DNA from: an uncultured Acetatifactor sp.
GTDB lineage: Bacteria; Bacillota; Clostridia; Lachnospirales; Lachnospiraceae
Assembly: GCA_934394665.1 (NCBI GenBank)
Contig: CAKRRS010000004.1
Span: 13,729-77,728 of the forward strand
Direction: 5' to 3'
Length of the DNA: 64,000 nucleotides
Shown here: in pieces, positions 28,901-36,330 of the stretch
How the letters are laid out: each line of letters starts with the position of its first letter
How positions within the stretch are numbered: position 1 is the first letter of the stretch
Notes under the pieces: generated by a model
Told to the model about the DNA's origin: nothing
Database searches by the model: none
What the model saw: the letters and a program-made list of their open reading frames with translations, nothing else
Translations under genes and position numbers: made by a program

Positions 28901-29358
28901 ATGTTCTCGATCTCACCCATCCAGACAGTCGCACTGCCGTCTTCATTTTCCGTATAAGTGTATTCCACCGGATCAAACGTACTGGGTCTGTGATGCTGGG
29001 GCCAGTTGAATTCAATGCCACCGGAGATCCAGGGGCCGGCCAGTCCCACCAGCGCAGGTTTGATGACATGATTGTAGTAGATAAAATCATAGCCGTTGGT
29101 CTTGTCATAAGCCCTCTGGATCCTTCCACCCAGTTCCGGCAGCATCATCACCTTCAGATAATCATTTTCCAGAAAAAGCGCCGTGTATTCCTTATTCACT
29201 TTCTTATTGCTAATTTTCTCGATCACCGTGTGCGGATAAATTCTTCCCGAACTTCCCTGATAGACACGCTTTTCCAGAAACACGGGATTCTTGTCCGGCT
29301 TTCCGGCTTCGTAAGTAGGAATGATCACTTTTTCTTCCCATACATGTACTTTATTCAT
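25909..29358 (-). CDS. DUF5107 domain protein with TPR repeats
   Basis: A large protein of about 1149 residues. The N-terminal 350 residues match the DUF5107 type, with LPELGGRIQRAYDKTNGYDF near 75 and GIEFNWPQHHRPS near 118. The pattern recalls aldose-1-epimerase-like beta-sandwiches, but I cannot show a catalytic site. From about residue 510 to the end there are many TPR-like helix pairs, for example around GRCLLKACDFAGAEGYFRKA and NLALAYYNVYRQHEKAYEE. Start chosen at MNKVHVWEEK, which has GGAGGT before it. It lies between GH2 and GH35 genes in the same operon. Role unknown: a carbohydrate-active enzyme or a sugar-binding scaffold are both possible. Confidence 0.88.
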   Translation of the reverse strand: MNKVHVWEEKVIIPTYEAGKPDKNPVFLEKRVYQGSSGRIYPHTVIEKISNKKVNKEYTALFLENDYLKVMMLPELGGRIQRAYDKTNGYDFIYYNHVIKPALVGLAGPWISGGIEFNWPQHHRPSTFDPVEYTYTENEDGSATVWMGEIENMFRTEGVLGVTLYPDKAYIELSAKLYNRTKMPQTFLWWANPAVAVNDDTISVFPEDVTAVYDHGKRDVISFPYAEGTYYKHKYDHVNIAQYKNIPVPTSYMAYRSDYNFIGEYDYGKQAGLLHVADHHIAPGKKQWTWGCGEFGKAWDRALTDEDGPYIELMTGCFTDNQPDFTWIQPQETKNFKQYFMPYKNIGYVKNATIDAAVNAVVDVEKQELKILAYTTSEQPGACVRVTKQDGKSGQEKVLYEGKTDLSPTHTCEIAVSVDCVFEKCDIAEASEIMQAEKNVGNEGTQKDAKYNSVTKSDADFDKNRKLSGTKISILAADGRELVSYRFPEKIDAEVPEPAKAAPLPKDCKTTEDLFLYGLHVEQYRHATYRPEDYYLEGLRQDPTDIRLNNAYGRCLLKACDFAGAEGYFRKAVEKSIRSNPNPYDYEPYYNLGLSLKYQGRGKEAYDAFYKAVWGGAFQAPGFYELACLDAKNGDWKEALKHINESILRQYHCMKARALKELILRKLGREEAAENLRKESIQIDPLYDRQPEKINHNTLIELVIDLYEAGQYAQGIALAEKWVEYRKEITGSSEADIYPLVYYYIAYGYSKIVDADKKATCRTEKNKKCEEYICLAETAAADGCFPHRTEDYIVLKTLAEEFDLGMAYYYLGCLLYDKRVYDAAVEDYEKSARKYPDFPTVHRNLALAYYNVYRQHEKAYEEMSLAFTLDETDARVYLELDQLRKRMNVPIQERLKDMEQHLALVENRDDLYLEYVTLLNTLGENARALGLIEKRHFHQWEGGEGKVAAQYLTALYRLAKAAVAEEHYAEARELLLRAVGEYPYNLGEGKLESAQENNLYYLLGLVYEKLGEDEAAQDCYTKAGCGESEPVGMMYYNDQPPEMIYYQGLAHLQLRNTEEAHLRFQKLVDYGRQHMEDVVKTDYFAVSLPDLLIFEEDLSERNRKHCLFMMSLGLRGLGREAEADACTKQLLAMDNAHQGIRIHGEAEGI

Positions 29359-29397
29359 GCTTACCTCCATCTCTACGCATCTTCTCCTTCGATGCTT

Positions 29398-32232
29398 CTA
29401 TCTCACCATTGTACGTAATTCCTCTACCGTGAGTTCTTCCGCCGGTCGGAATTCCTCCCCGGACAGATACTCGTAAATTGCCGCCTGTAATGCTCTTGCC
29501 TCTGGATACTGCAGACTTTTATGCAGCTCCATGGTAGATAACAATACTTTTCCGTTCAGACAGTTAAATTCGATCAGCTGTGCCATAGGACGTAAATAGG
29601 CACAGCTGTCCATCTCCGTAATCACAGATTTCATTGACCCGGGAAGAATCACCGCACGTTTGCCTGCCACGATCCACCATTGCCAGTCTGTATGGAAATC
29701 CGTCGGAAAATTACGGAATATGGGATGTTCTGTATCAATCAGCTGTCCCATACCGCCTTCCTGTTCCGCGAACGTTCCCACCGACCAGAAGTCTGTGGTA
29801 AACTGGGTCTTGATGGAATTCGGTAAGCTCTCCCTGTCCGCATCCGGGGACAGATAGACCCTTCCGCCGTTTTGCAGAACTGCTCTCGTCTGCTCGTCAA
29901 ATACTCTCGTTTCGTATACATTTTTCGGACATTCCGGGCTCGTTTTTTGATAGACCCACACAGGATAGGTGCTGGTGCAGTCACCGATACTCACCGTCAG
30001 TATGAGTGCCGCCGATACTCCCTTGACCTCCAGAGGAATGTCCAGTCTTCCCAGGGAAGTATAAGTCCCTGGAGGACAGTTTTTTTGCCTGTCTGCCCGG
30101 TCGCATCGAAGCTCTCCTCTTCCGCTATTCACAGCACAGTCCCGGTAACCCAACGTCCAGCCAAGCTCACCCGTGATGCTCTCTTTTCCGAAATTCGCCA
30201 CTTCTACTTCCGCTGTCAGATGTTCTCCCTCTTCATAGGTATAGCGGGGCATTTTCACAAAAATACGGCTCTCTGTGAAAAACTCCCTGAACCGCTCCGG
30301 TCTGGCGAAGGGATAAGGCTTCGGTTCCATATGGGAGTTCATCATACCCACCAGAGCCGTTCCCTGTCCCGGGAAATCCTGCAATCCCAATAGTGAAATG
30401 CCCGACAGCTCCCTTGTGCGCATGGCGGCTTCAATTTCCTCCCGGTAGGCCAGCCGTGACAGTTCTCCGGTGGCCTCCACGTATTTTTTCCATACAGGCA
30501 ATAGTCCCCGTTCCTCTACGCGCTTCCGAATCAGTTTCAGATTCACCGGATCCGAAATTCCCTGAAAGCTTTCCAGTTCCCCAAAATCCGGCAGTACCTC
30601 AAACTGTCCCACCTCGAAACTGAATACCGGCTTTGTATAGCTTTTGCGGATCTCTGCCATCGCCGCATCATAAGTGTGATCCGCCGATGGATAATTTTCG
30701 TTGATATATCCCCGCATCCCGGAGAACGTCCCCCGGATCACCACATCCTTACAGCTCTGGGAAGTATAGAAATCACTCTCCGGGTCACAGCCCTCTTCTC
30801 CGTAAAAGGTGTTGGAGCCGTTTGCATATAATCGGGTGGGATCCAGCTGTTTTGCGGTTCTGACCAGATCCTGCATTCGATCTCTGCCTTCACCTCTGGC
30901 CTGCAGTTCATTCCCCAGCGTCAGCATCACAAAAGAAGGATGATTGGCATAGGTTCTCAATATGGCTGTAAGCTCCGTACGATAATAGCGGATGCTTTCT
31001 TCTGTCGCAAAAGCATCTTTCGGGTTCCAGTTGGACAGTTCCGGCTGCAATAGCATTCCCAGTTCGTCTGCCGCGGTAAAGGCCGCTTCCGGCTCACAGT
31101 GGGAATGGAAGCGAACGCAGTTAATGCCATAGCTGCGATATTTTTGCAGGATTTCTTTCCATTCCGAAACGGTCATGGGCGGATGTCCGGTCTCCGGGTA
31201 TTCCGCACAATTTGCCTCACTTCGTAAGAAGATCGTCCTGCCGTTCAGGGCAAATCTGCCGCTGCCGTTATCGCCAAATATGCGGATGCCGAAGCGGGTG
31301 CAGTATTCGACAGAGCTGTTGACTCCGTGTTCTGCTGCCGTCCCGCTGTCAAGTGTTGCCGCCATCTCATAGAGATTACCTTCCTCTTCGTCCCACAGCT
31401 TCACATTTTCCCGCAGAGGAAGATCACGGAACCAGATCTCCACTGTTTTCCGGTTCTCCGGTCCAGCTGCTTCGATTTTTGTCAATGCGTCACCCAGGTG
31501 CGTGAAAATTTCCGCTGATTTCTGTGTTTTCCCGAATTCCTCTGTTTCAGCCAGTGCCTCTGACCGTAATATGATTTTCGCATCTTTTAAGGTTTCCTTC
31601 GCACCCGGTGCCAGTTCCACGCAGACATCTGCCACATATCCGCCGCTCCTCTTCAACTTCTTCGGATATATGCGGACACATTCAATAAAATTCTTCGGTC
31701 TGGTATACATGCATAAGTTTCCGAGGATACCGTTCCAGTTGGTCTGTGTCTCATCCGTTGCTGCGGAAGAATAGCAGATTGCATCTTTCGGCATTCCGGG
31801 ATAACTGTTGTCCGAAAAGAACGTCAGCTCATGTTCTCCCGGTGTCACTCCGGTGAGTTCAAAAATATAAGGCGTACTCAGTGCTCCCTGCCGGAACACC
31901 TCGCACTCTCCTCCATCCACCGCCAGCCGAAGCGCTCTTGCCCGCTCTGCCAGAACGAACAGCCTGTCATTTCCGTAATCCGGCACCGTTACCTTACGGC
32001 TGATCCGTGCTTCTCCTTCATAGGTATGCCGTCTGGTAAATCTTGTGGCGATCGGTGCATCCTTGTCTACCTCTCCCTCAGCGTTACCCAGCGCCGCATC
32101 CGGGTGCCATTGATTCGCTCCGACGTCTCTGTGACCGATACCGCTCTCGTCCAAAGTTCCCGGCAGATGCATTTGCGCTGCCGTTCCATCCGTCAGTTCC
32201 ACATGCCAGCTTCCATCCAACAATAGCTTCAT
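29398..32232 (-). CDS. Glycoside hydrolase family 2 enzyme, substrate unknown
   Basis: A GH2 protein of about 944 residues with N-terminal sugar-binding and Ig-like domains and a central TIM barrel. The likely acid/base is the Glu of MLTLGNELQARG and the likely nucleophile the Glu of FSFEVGQFEV. The 200-residue C-terminal part holds more beta-sandwich. The frame is open to 32316, but the start at 32232 (MKLLLDGSWHVEL) fits the GH2 fold and has GGAG six bases before it; a TATAAT at 32326-32331 would put transcription almost on the upstream ATG. GH2 covers beta-galactosidase, glucuronidase, mannosidase and more, and this divergent member cannot be assigned. It has no signal peptide. Confidence 0.87.
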   Translation of the reverse strand: MKLLLDGSWHVELTDGTAAQMHLPGTLDESGIGHRDVGANQWHPDAALGNAEGEVDKDAPIATRFTRRHTYEGEARISRKVTVPDYGNDRLFVLAERARALRLAVDGGECEVFRQGALSTPYIFELTGVTPGEHELTFFSDNSYPGMPKDAICYSSAATDETQTNWNGILGNLCMYTRPKNFIECVRIYPKKLKRSGGYVADVCVELAPGAKETLKDAKIILRSEALAETEEFGKTQKSAEIFTHLGDALTKIEAAGPENRKTVEIWFRDLPLRENVKLWDEEEGNLYEMAATLDSGTAAEHGVNSSVEYCTRFGIRIFGDNGSGRFALNGRTIFLRSEANCAEYPETGHPPMTVSEWKEILQKYRSYGINCVRFHSHCEPEAAFTAADELGMLLQPELSNWNPKDAFATEESIRYYRTELTAILRTYANHPSFVMLTLGNELQARGEGRDRMQDLVRTAKQLDPTRLYANGSNTFYGEEGCDPESDFYTSQSCKDVVIRGTFSGMRGYINENYPSADHTYDAAMAEIRKSYTKPVFSFEVGQFEVLPDFGELESFQGISDPVNLKLIRKRVEERGLLPVWKKYVEATGELSRLAYREEIEAAMRTRELSGISLLGLQDFPGQGTALVGMMNSHMEPKPYPFARPERFREFFTESRIFVKMPRYTYEEGEHLTAEVEVANFGKESITGELGWTLGYRDCAVNSGRGELRCDRADRQKNCPPGTYTSLGRLDIPLEVKGVSAALILTVSIGDCTSTYPVWVYQKTSPECPKNVYETRVFDEQTRAVLQNGGRVYLSPDADRESLPNSIKTQFTTDFWSVGTFAEQEGGMGQLIDTEHPIFRNFPTDFHTDWQWWIVAGKRAVILPGSMKSVITEMDSCAYLRPMAQLIEFNCLNGKVLLSTMELHKSLQYPEARALQAAIYEYLSGEEFRPAEELTVEELRTMVR

Positions 32233-32325
32233 ATACGACTCCATTCCATAGACTTTTTTAATGTCGGAAATCACATAGCAAATCCTCAATCCTTTTCCCA
32301 TAGGATCCTTCTTCATTACGGAATC

Positions 32326-32331
32326 ATTATA
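32326..32331 (-). promoter_or_regulatory. Putative -10 box of the GH2-DUF5107-GH35 operon
   Basis: TATAAT on the minus strand with a poor TTTAAA 17 bases upstream. It faces away from the AraC gene and fits an activated promoter; the predicted start of the RNA is near 32319. Confidence 0.5.
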
Positions 32332-32384
32332 TAGCTTACATTTTATGTTTTAAATTCACTATTATGAACTAATTTTAATATATG

Positions 32385-32414
32385 TTGCATCATTCTGAAC
32401 CTTTTTGGTATAAT
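32385..32414 (+). promoter_or_regulatory. Putative promoter of the second AraC gene
   Basis: TTGCAT, 18 bases, TATAAT, ending 22 bases before the AraC start codon; the GGGAGGAG site follows. The divergent layout leaves about 55 bases between this and the operon -10, enough for shared control. Confidence 0.6.
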
Positions 32415-32436
32415 ATGCGGGAGGAGTTAAGGAAGA

Positions 32437-33255
32437 ATGACAGATAGAAGAACTTTTTTATATGAAGATTTTGAAATATCCTATGAAGATACAAAAAAAG
32501 GGTGGTCCATGCCCTATTCGCATCACCACACCAACTATGAAATCTATATTCTGCTCTCCGGAGAGCGTCTGGTTACCATCGGCGATATCACCTACCGGGT
32601 AGAAGCCGGCATGGCAAGCCTGTTTGAGAGCAATATCTCTCACCGAAGCGTCGGTGACACGGATTATACCGGGATCTGCATCCATTTTTCAAAACCTTAT
32701 CTTCTAAAATACTTTTTACCTGCCGTAGTATCTTCCTACCTGACCTGTTTCAAGGCACCGATTATTTTCATTCCCGAGGATTACAGACAAAAGCTTCTGG
32801 ACTGGAACGCAGCTTCCTGCTGCAAATCTCCCACTGCCTACCTGTTATTGGCACAGATTCTTACTGATCTCAACGATTTTCGTCATCAGTATCCGTTAGA
32901 TAATGAGATTACCGTCAGCGAGAATAAAGCCTCCGGTTTTCAGCGGATCATTAATTATATTACCACCAACTACACAACGATTCAGACCGTCCGGGATATC
33001 GCCGAATCCTGTGGAGTCTCCGAAAGCTATGTCCACCGGGCTGTCCGGCAGACGGAATCTCTCACCGTAAAAGAATATATTAATAAGCTTCGTCTCCGTC
33101 ATGCCATACACCAGATGGAACGAGGGGGCAATTCTCTCTCTGTCATCAGCAAGACCTGCGGTTTCCAAAGCGTATCCTATTTTTATCGGGTTTTCAAAAA
33201 ATACTACGGTATGACACCCACACAATATTTTTCCAAAAAAGAACCTCACTACTGA
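32437..33255 (+). CDS. AraC family regulator, second glycan cluster
   Basis: A 272-residue regulator with an N-terminal cupin-like sensor (HHHTNYEIYILLSGERLVTIGDITYRVEAG near 30-60) and a C-terminal AraC double helix-turn-helix (about 170-268). The second helix-turn-helix carries the CGFQSVSYFYRVFKKYYGMTPTQY signature. It stands divergent to the GH2-DUF5107-GH35 genes and probably activates them in response to a galactoside or related sugar. Its last five codons form part of a bidirectional terminator shared with ppdK. Confidence 0.92.
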   Translation: MTDRRTFLYEDFEISYEDTKKGWSMPYSHHHTNYEIYILLSGERLVTIGDITYRVEAGMASLFESNISHRSVGDTDYTGICIHFSKPYLLKYFLPAVVSSYLTCFKAPIIFIPEDYRQKLLDWNAASCCKSPTAYLLLAQILTDLNDFRHQYPLDNEITVSENKASGFQRIINYITTNYTTIQTVRDIAESCGVSESYVHRAVRQTESLTVKEYINKLRLRHAIHQMERGGNSLSVISKTCGFQSVSYFYRVFKKYYGMTPTQYFSKKEPHY

Positions 33256-33278
33256 TATTTCTATCAGTAATGAGGTTC
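33241..33278. terminator. Bidirectional terminator between AraC gene and ppdK
   Basis: Two eight-bp stem segments, GAACCTCA with TGAGGTTC and TACTGATA with TATCAGTA, separated by one mismatch and closed by a short loop. On the minus strand TTTTTTGG follows, ideal for ppdK; on the plus strand TCATCTTATTCTC follows. The AraC stop codon lies within the left arm. Confidence 0.85.
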
Positions 33279-33350
33279 TCATCTTATTCTCATATACCCC
33301 AATTTATTGCTTGCGCAATACCCTCTCAGATCTGCGTGCACACCGCCAAA

Positions 33351-35975
33351 TTACTTATCGGCGATAGCAGCCTGTGCAGCGGCCAGTCTTGCGATAGGCA
33401 CACGGAACGGTGAGCAGGATACATAATCCAGACCGATCTTGTGACAGAACTCTACGGAACTGGGATCTCCGCCGTGCTCACCACAGATACCTACATGCAG
33501 CTTAGGATTTACAGGCTTACCAAGCTTGATAGCCATCTCCATCAGCTTGCCGACACCGGTCTGATCCAGCTTAGCGAACGGATCGTTCTCGAAGATCTTG
33601 GTGTCATAGTATGCATTCAGGAACTTACCTGCGTCATCACGGGAGAAGCCGAAGGTCATCTGGGTCAGGTCGTTGGTACCGAAGCAGAAGAAATCAGCTT
33701 CCTTAGCGATCTCGTCAGCGGTCAGAGCAGCTCTGGGGATCTCGATCATGGTACCTACTTCGTACTTCATGTCGATGCCTGCTGCTGCGATCTCAGCGTC
33801 AGCGGTCTCTACTACGATCTTCTTAACGTACTTAAGCTCCTTCACTTCACATACCAGAGGAATCATGATCTCAGGCTCTACATTCCAATCGGGATGTGCC
33901 TTCTTAACCTCGATTGCCGCACGGATAACAGCCTTGGTCTGCATTCTTGCAATTTCAGGATAAGTAACAGCCAGGCGGCATCCTCTGTGACCCATCATAG
34001 GGTTGAACTCATGCAGGGAAGCGATGATGGTCTTGATTGTCTCTACGCTCTTGCCCTGTGCCTTAGCCAGCTTCTCAATGTCAGCTTCCTCGGTAGGAAC
34101 GAACTCATGCAGAGGCGGATCCAGGAAACGGATGGTAACAGGGTTGCCCTCCAGAGCCTCATACAGCTGCTTGAAGTCGTTCTGCTGATAAGGCAGGATC
34201 TTCTCCAGTGCTGCTTCTCTCTCCTCTACAGTGTCGGAACAGATCATCTCACGGAATGCTGCGATTCTGTCCTCTTCGAAGAACATATGCTCAGTACGGC
34301 ACAGACCGATTCCTTCAGCGCCCAACTCACGAGCCTTCTTAGCATCTGCGGGAGTATCTGCATTGGTACGAACTTTTAACTTACGATATTTGTCAGCCCA
34401 AGCCATTACACGGCCGAACTCACCTGCGATGGTAGCATCAACAGTCTTGATCTCGCCGTCATAGATGTTACCGGTAGTACCATCGATGGACAGCCAGTCA
34501 CCTTCATGGAAGGTCTTACCAGCCAGAGTGAACTGCTTGTTCTCCTCATCCATAGCGATGTCGCCGCATCCGGATACACAGCAGGTACCCATACCACGAG
34601 CAACTACTGCTGCGTGAGAGGTCATACCGCCACGAACGGTCAGGATACCCTGAGAAGCCTTCATACCGGTGATATCTTCGGGAGAGGTCTCCAGACGAAC
34701 CAGAACAACTCTCTCTCCTCTTGCATGCCATTCTTCAGCATCTTCTGCTGTGAATACGATCTTACCGCAGGCAGCTCCGGGAGAAGCACCAAGTCCCTTA
34801 CCGATAGGAGTTGCAGCTTTCAGGGCAGCGGTATCGAACTGAGGATGTAACAGAGTATCCAGGTTACGAGGATCGATCATTGCAACTGCCTCTTCCTCTG
34901 TTCTCATGCCCTCATCTACCAGATCACAAGCGATCTTCAGAGCAGCCTGAGCGGTTCTCTTACCGTTTCTGGTCTGCAGCATGTACAGCTTACCGTGCTC
35001 AACGGTGAACTCCATATCCTGCATATCTCTGTAGTGATCTTCCAGAGTCTTACATACATCCTGGAACTGAGCAAATGCCTCAGGGAATTTGTCAGCCATT
35101 TCAGCGATCTTCATAGGTGTACGAACACCTGCTACTACGTCCTCGCCCTGTGCGTTGGTCAGGAACTCACCGAACAGACCCTTAGCACCGGTAGCCGGAT
35201 CTCTGGTAAATGCAACACCGGTACCACAGTCATCACCCATGTTACCGAATGCCATAGACTGAACGTTAACAGCAGTACCCCAGGAATAAGGGATATCGTT
35301 GTCACGACGATAAACGTTTGCACGAGGGTTGTCCCAGGAACGGAATACAGCCTTGATAGCGCCCATCAGCTGTTCCTTGGGATCATCAGGGAAGTCTACA
35401 CCGATCTTAGCCTTGTACTCAGCCTTGAACTGGCCAGCCAGTTCCTTCAGATCATCAGCAGTAAGCTCAACGTCCTGCTTAACACCCTTCTTCTCTTTCA
35501 TTGCATCGATCAGCTGCTCGAAGTACTTCTTACCTACTTCCATAACAACATCGGAATACATCTGGATAAATCTTCTATAGCAGTCCCAAGCCCAACGAGG
35601 ATTGCCGGACTTCTCAGCGATTACGTTAACAACGGTCTCATTCAGACCAAGGTTCAGAATGGTATCCATCATACCGGGCATGGATGCTCTTGCGCCGGAA
35701 CGAACGGATACTAACAAAGGATTCTCGTGGTCGCCGAACTTTTTGCCGGTGATCTCTTCCATCTTAGTAATGTACTCGTTGATCTGACCCTGGATCTCTT
35801 CGTTGATCTCGCGTCCATCTTCATAATACTGTGTACATGCCTCTGTTGTAATGGTAAATCCCTGAGGAACCGGCAGACCGATGTTGGTCATCTCAGCCAG
35901 GTTCGCGCCCTTACCACCAAGCAGTTCGCGCATGTTTGCATTACCTTCGGTAAACAAATATACCCATTTCTTCAT
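33351..35975 (-). CDS. ppdK: Pyruvate, phosphate dikinase
   Basis: An 874-residue enzyme, the family's standard length. The N-terminal domain holds the ATP-grasp fold (GGKGANLAEMTNIGLPVPQGF near 22-42), the central domain the phospho-His in GGMTSHAAVVARGMGTCCV, and the C-terminal TIM barrel the Cys region HVGICGEHGGDPSS. It interconverts pyruvate, ATP and phosphate with PEP, AMP and pyrophosphate. In anaerobic Clostridia it often runs toward pyruvate as part of glycolysis, or toward PEP when growing on acids. It is monocistronic, with a shared terminator behind and a cre-like site upstream. Confidence 0.98.
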   Translation of the reverse strand: MKKWVYLFTEGNANMRELLGGKGANLAEMTNIGLPVPQGFTITTEACTQYYEDGREINEEIQGQINEYITKMEEITGKKFGDHENPLLVSVRSGARASMPGMMDTILNLGLNETVVNVIAEKSGNPRWAWDCYRRFIQMYSDVVMEVGKKYFEQLIDAMKEKKGVKQDVELTADDLKELAGQFKAEYKAKIGVDFPDDPKEQLMGAIKAVFRSWDNPRANVYRRDNDIPYSWGTAVNVQSMAFGNMGDDCGTGVAFTRDPATGAKGLFGEFLTNAQGEDVVAGVRTPMKIAEMADKFPEAFAQFQDVCKTLEDHYRDMQDMEFTVEHGKLYMLQTRNGKRTAQAALKIACDLVDEGMRTEEEAVAMIDPRNLDTLLHPQFDTAALKAATPIGKGLGASPGAACGKIVFTAEDAEEWHARGERVVLVRLETSPEDITGMKASQGILTVRGGMTSHAAVVARGMGTCCVSGCGDIAMDEENKQFTLAGKTFHEGDWLSIDGTTGNIYDGEIKTVDATIAGEFGRVMAWADKYRKLKVRTNADTPADAKKARELGAEGIGLCRTEHMFFEEDRIAAFREMICSDTVEEREAALEKILPYQQNDFKQLYEALEGNPVTIRFLDPPLHEFVPTEEADIEKLAKAQGKSVETIKTIIASLHEFNPMMGHRGCRLAVTYPEIARMQTKAVIRAAIEVKKAHPDWNVEPEIMIPLVCEVKELKYVKKIVVETADAEIAAAGIDMKYEVGTMIEIPRAALTADEIAKEADFFCFGTNDLTQMTFGFSRDDAGKFLNAYYDTKIFENDPFAKLDQTGVGKLMEMAIKLGKPVNPKLHVGICGEHGGDPSSVEFCHKIGLDYVSCSPFRVPIARLAAAQAAIADK

Positions 35976-36196
35976 ACTTCTTTGTCTCCCTTTTTATAAT
36001 ATTTTTGACAAAACTTTGTAACCCAAACCATTACCGGAGCATTTCGGCTTCGGTTTTTAGTACTTTGCTATTGTAACAATCTACCAATAGAATATCAAGC
36101 CGAAATTGATAATTTTTTGACAGAGTGCTGATTTTCGTGCATATTGTGTAATTTTCGCATATTGTTTTTGGATATATTGTATGGTACTTATGTACT

Positions 36197-36212
36197 ATGT
36201 AACCGCTTACAT
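36197..36212. promoter_or_regulatory. CcpA (cre)-like palindrome upstream of ppdK
   Basis: ATGTAACCGCTTACAT, a 16-base near-palindrome (14 of 16 symmetric) with the CG core and TGTAA/TTACA arms of catabolite-response elements. It lies about 220 bases before the ppdK start and outside the ohyA terminator. The rest of the 355-base gap holds that terminator and AT-rich DNA but no gene. Confidence 0.5.
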
Positions 36213-36244
36213 TTGTTCAACTTTCTTTACGCAGATTTTACAGG

Positions 36245-36283
36245 ACAAAAAATCTCCCACCGGATGTATTTCGATGGGAGATT
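36245..36283 (-). terminator. Terminator after oleate hydratase gene
   Basis: A nine-bp stem, AATCTCCCA with TGGGAGATT, and on the minus strand a T-run TTTTTTG directly after. It lies 48 bases past the ohyA stop. Confidence 0.85.
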
Positions 36284-36330
36284 CTACTATTATTTTTCTG
36301 TTATATAGATTTCTTCAGGCGCTGATGTGC

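Noticed and set aside
35976-36030. TTACAA-17-TATAAA as the ppdK promoter
   Set aside because: It would start the RNA inside the ribosome site of ppdK; a promoter farther upstream is more likely.
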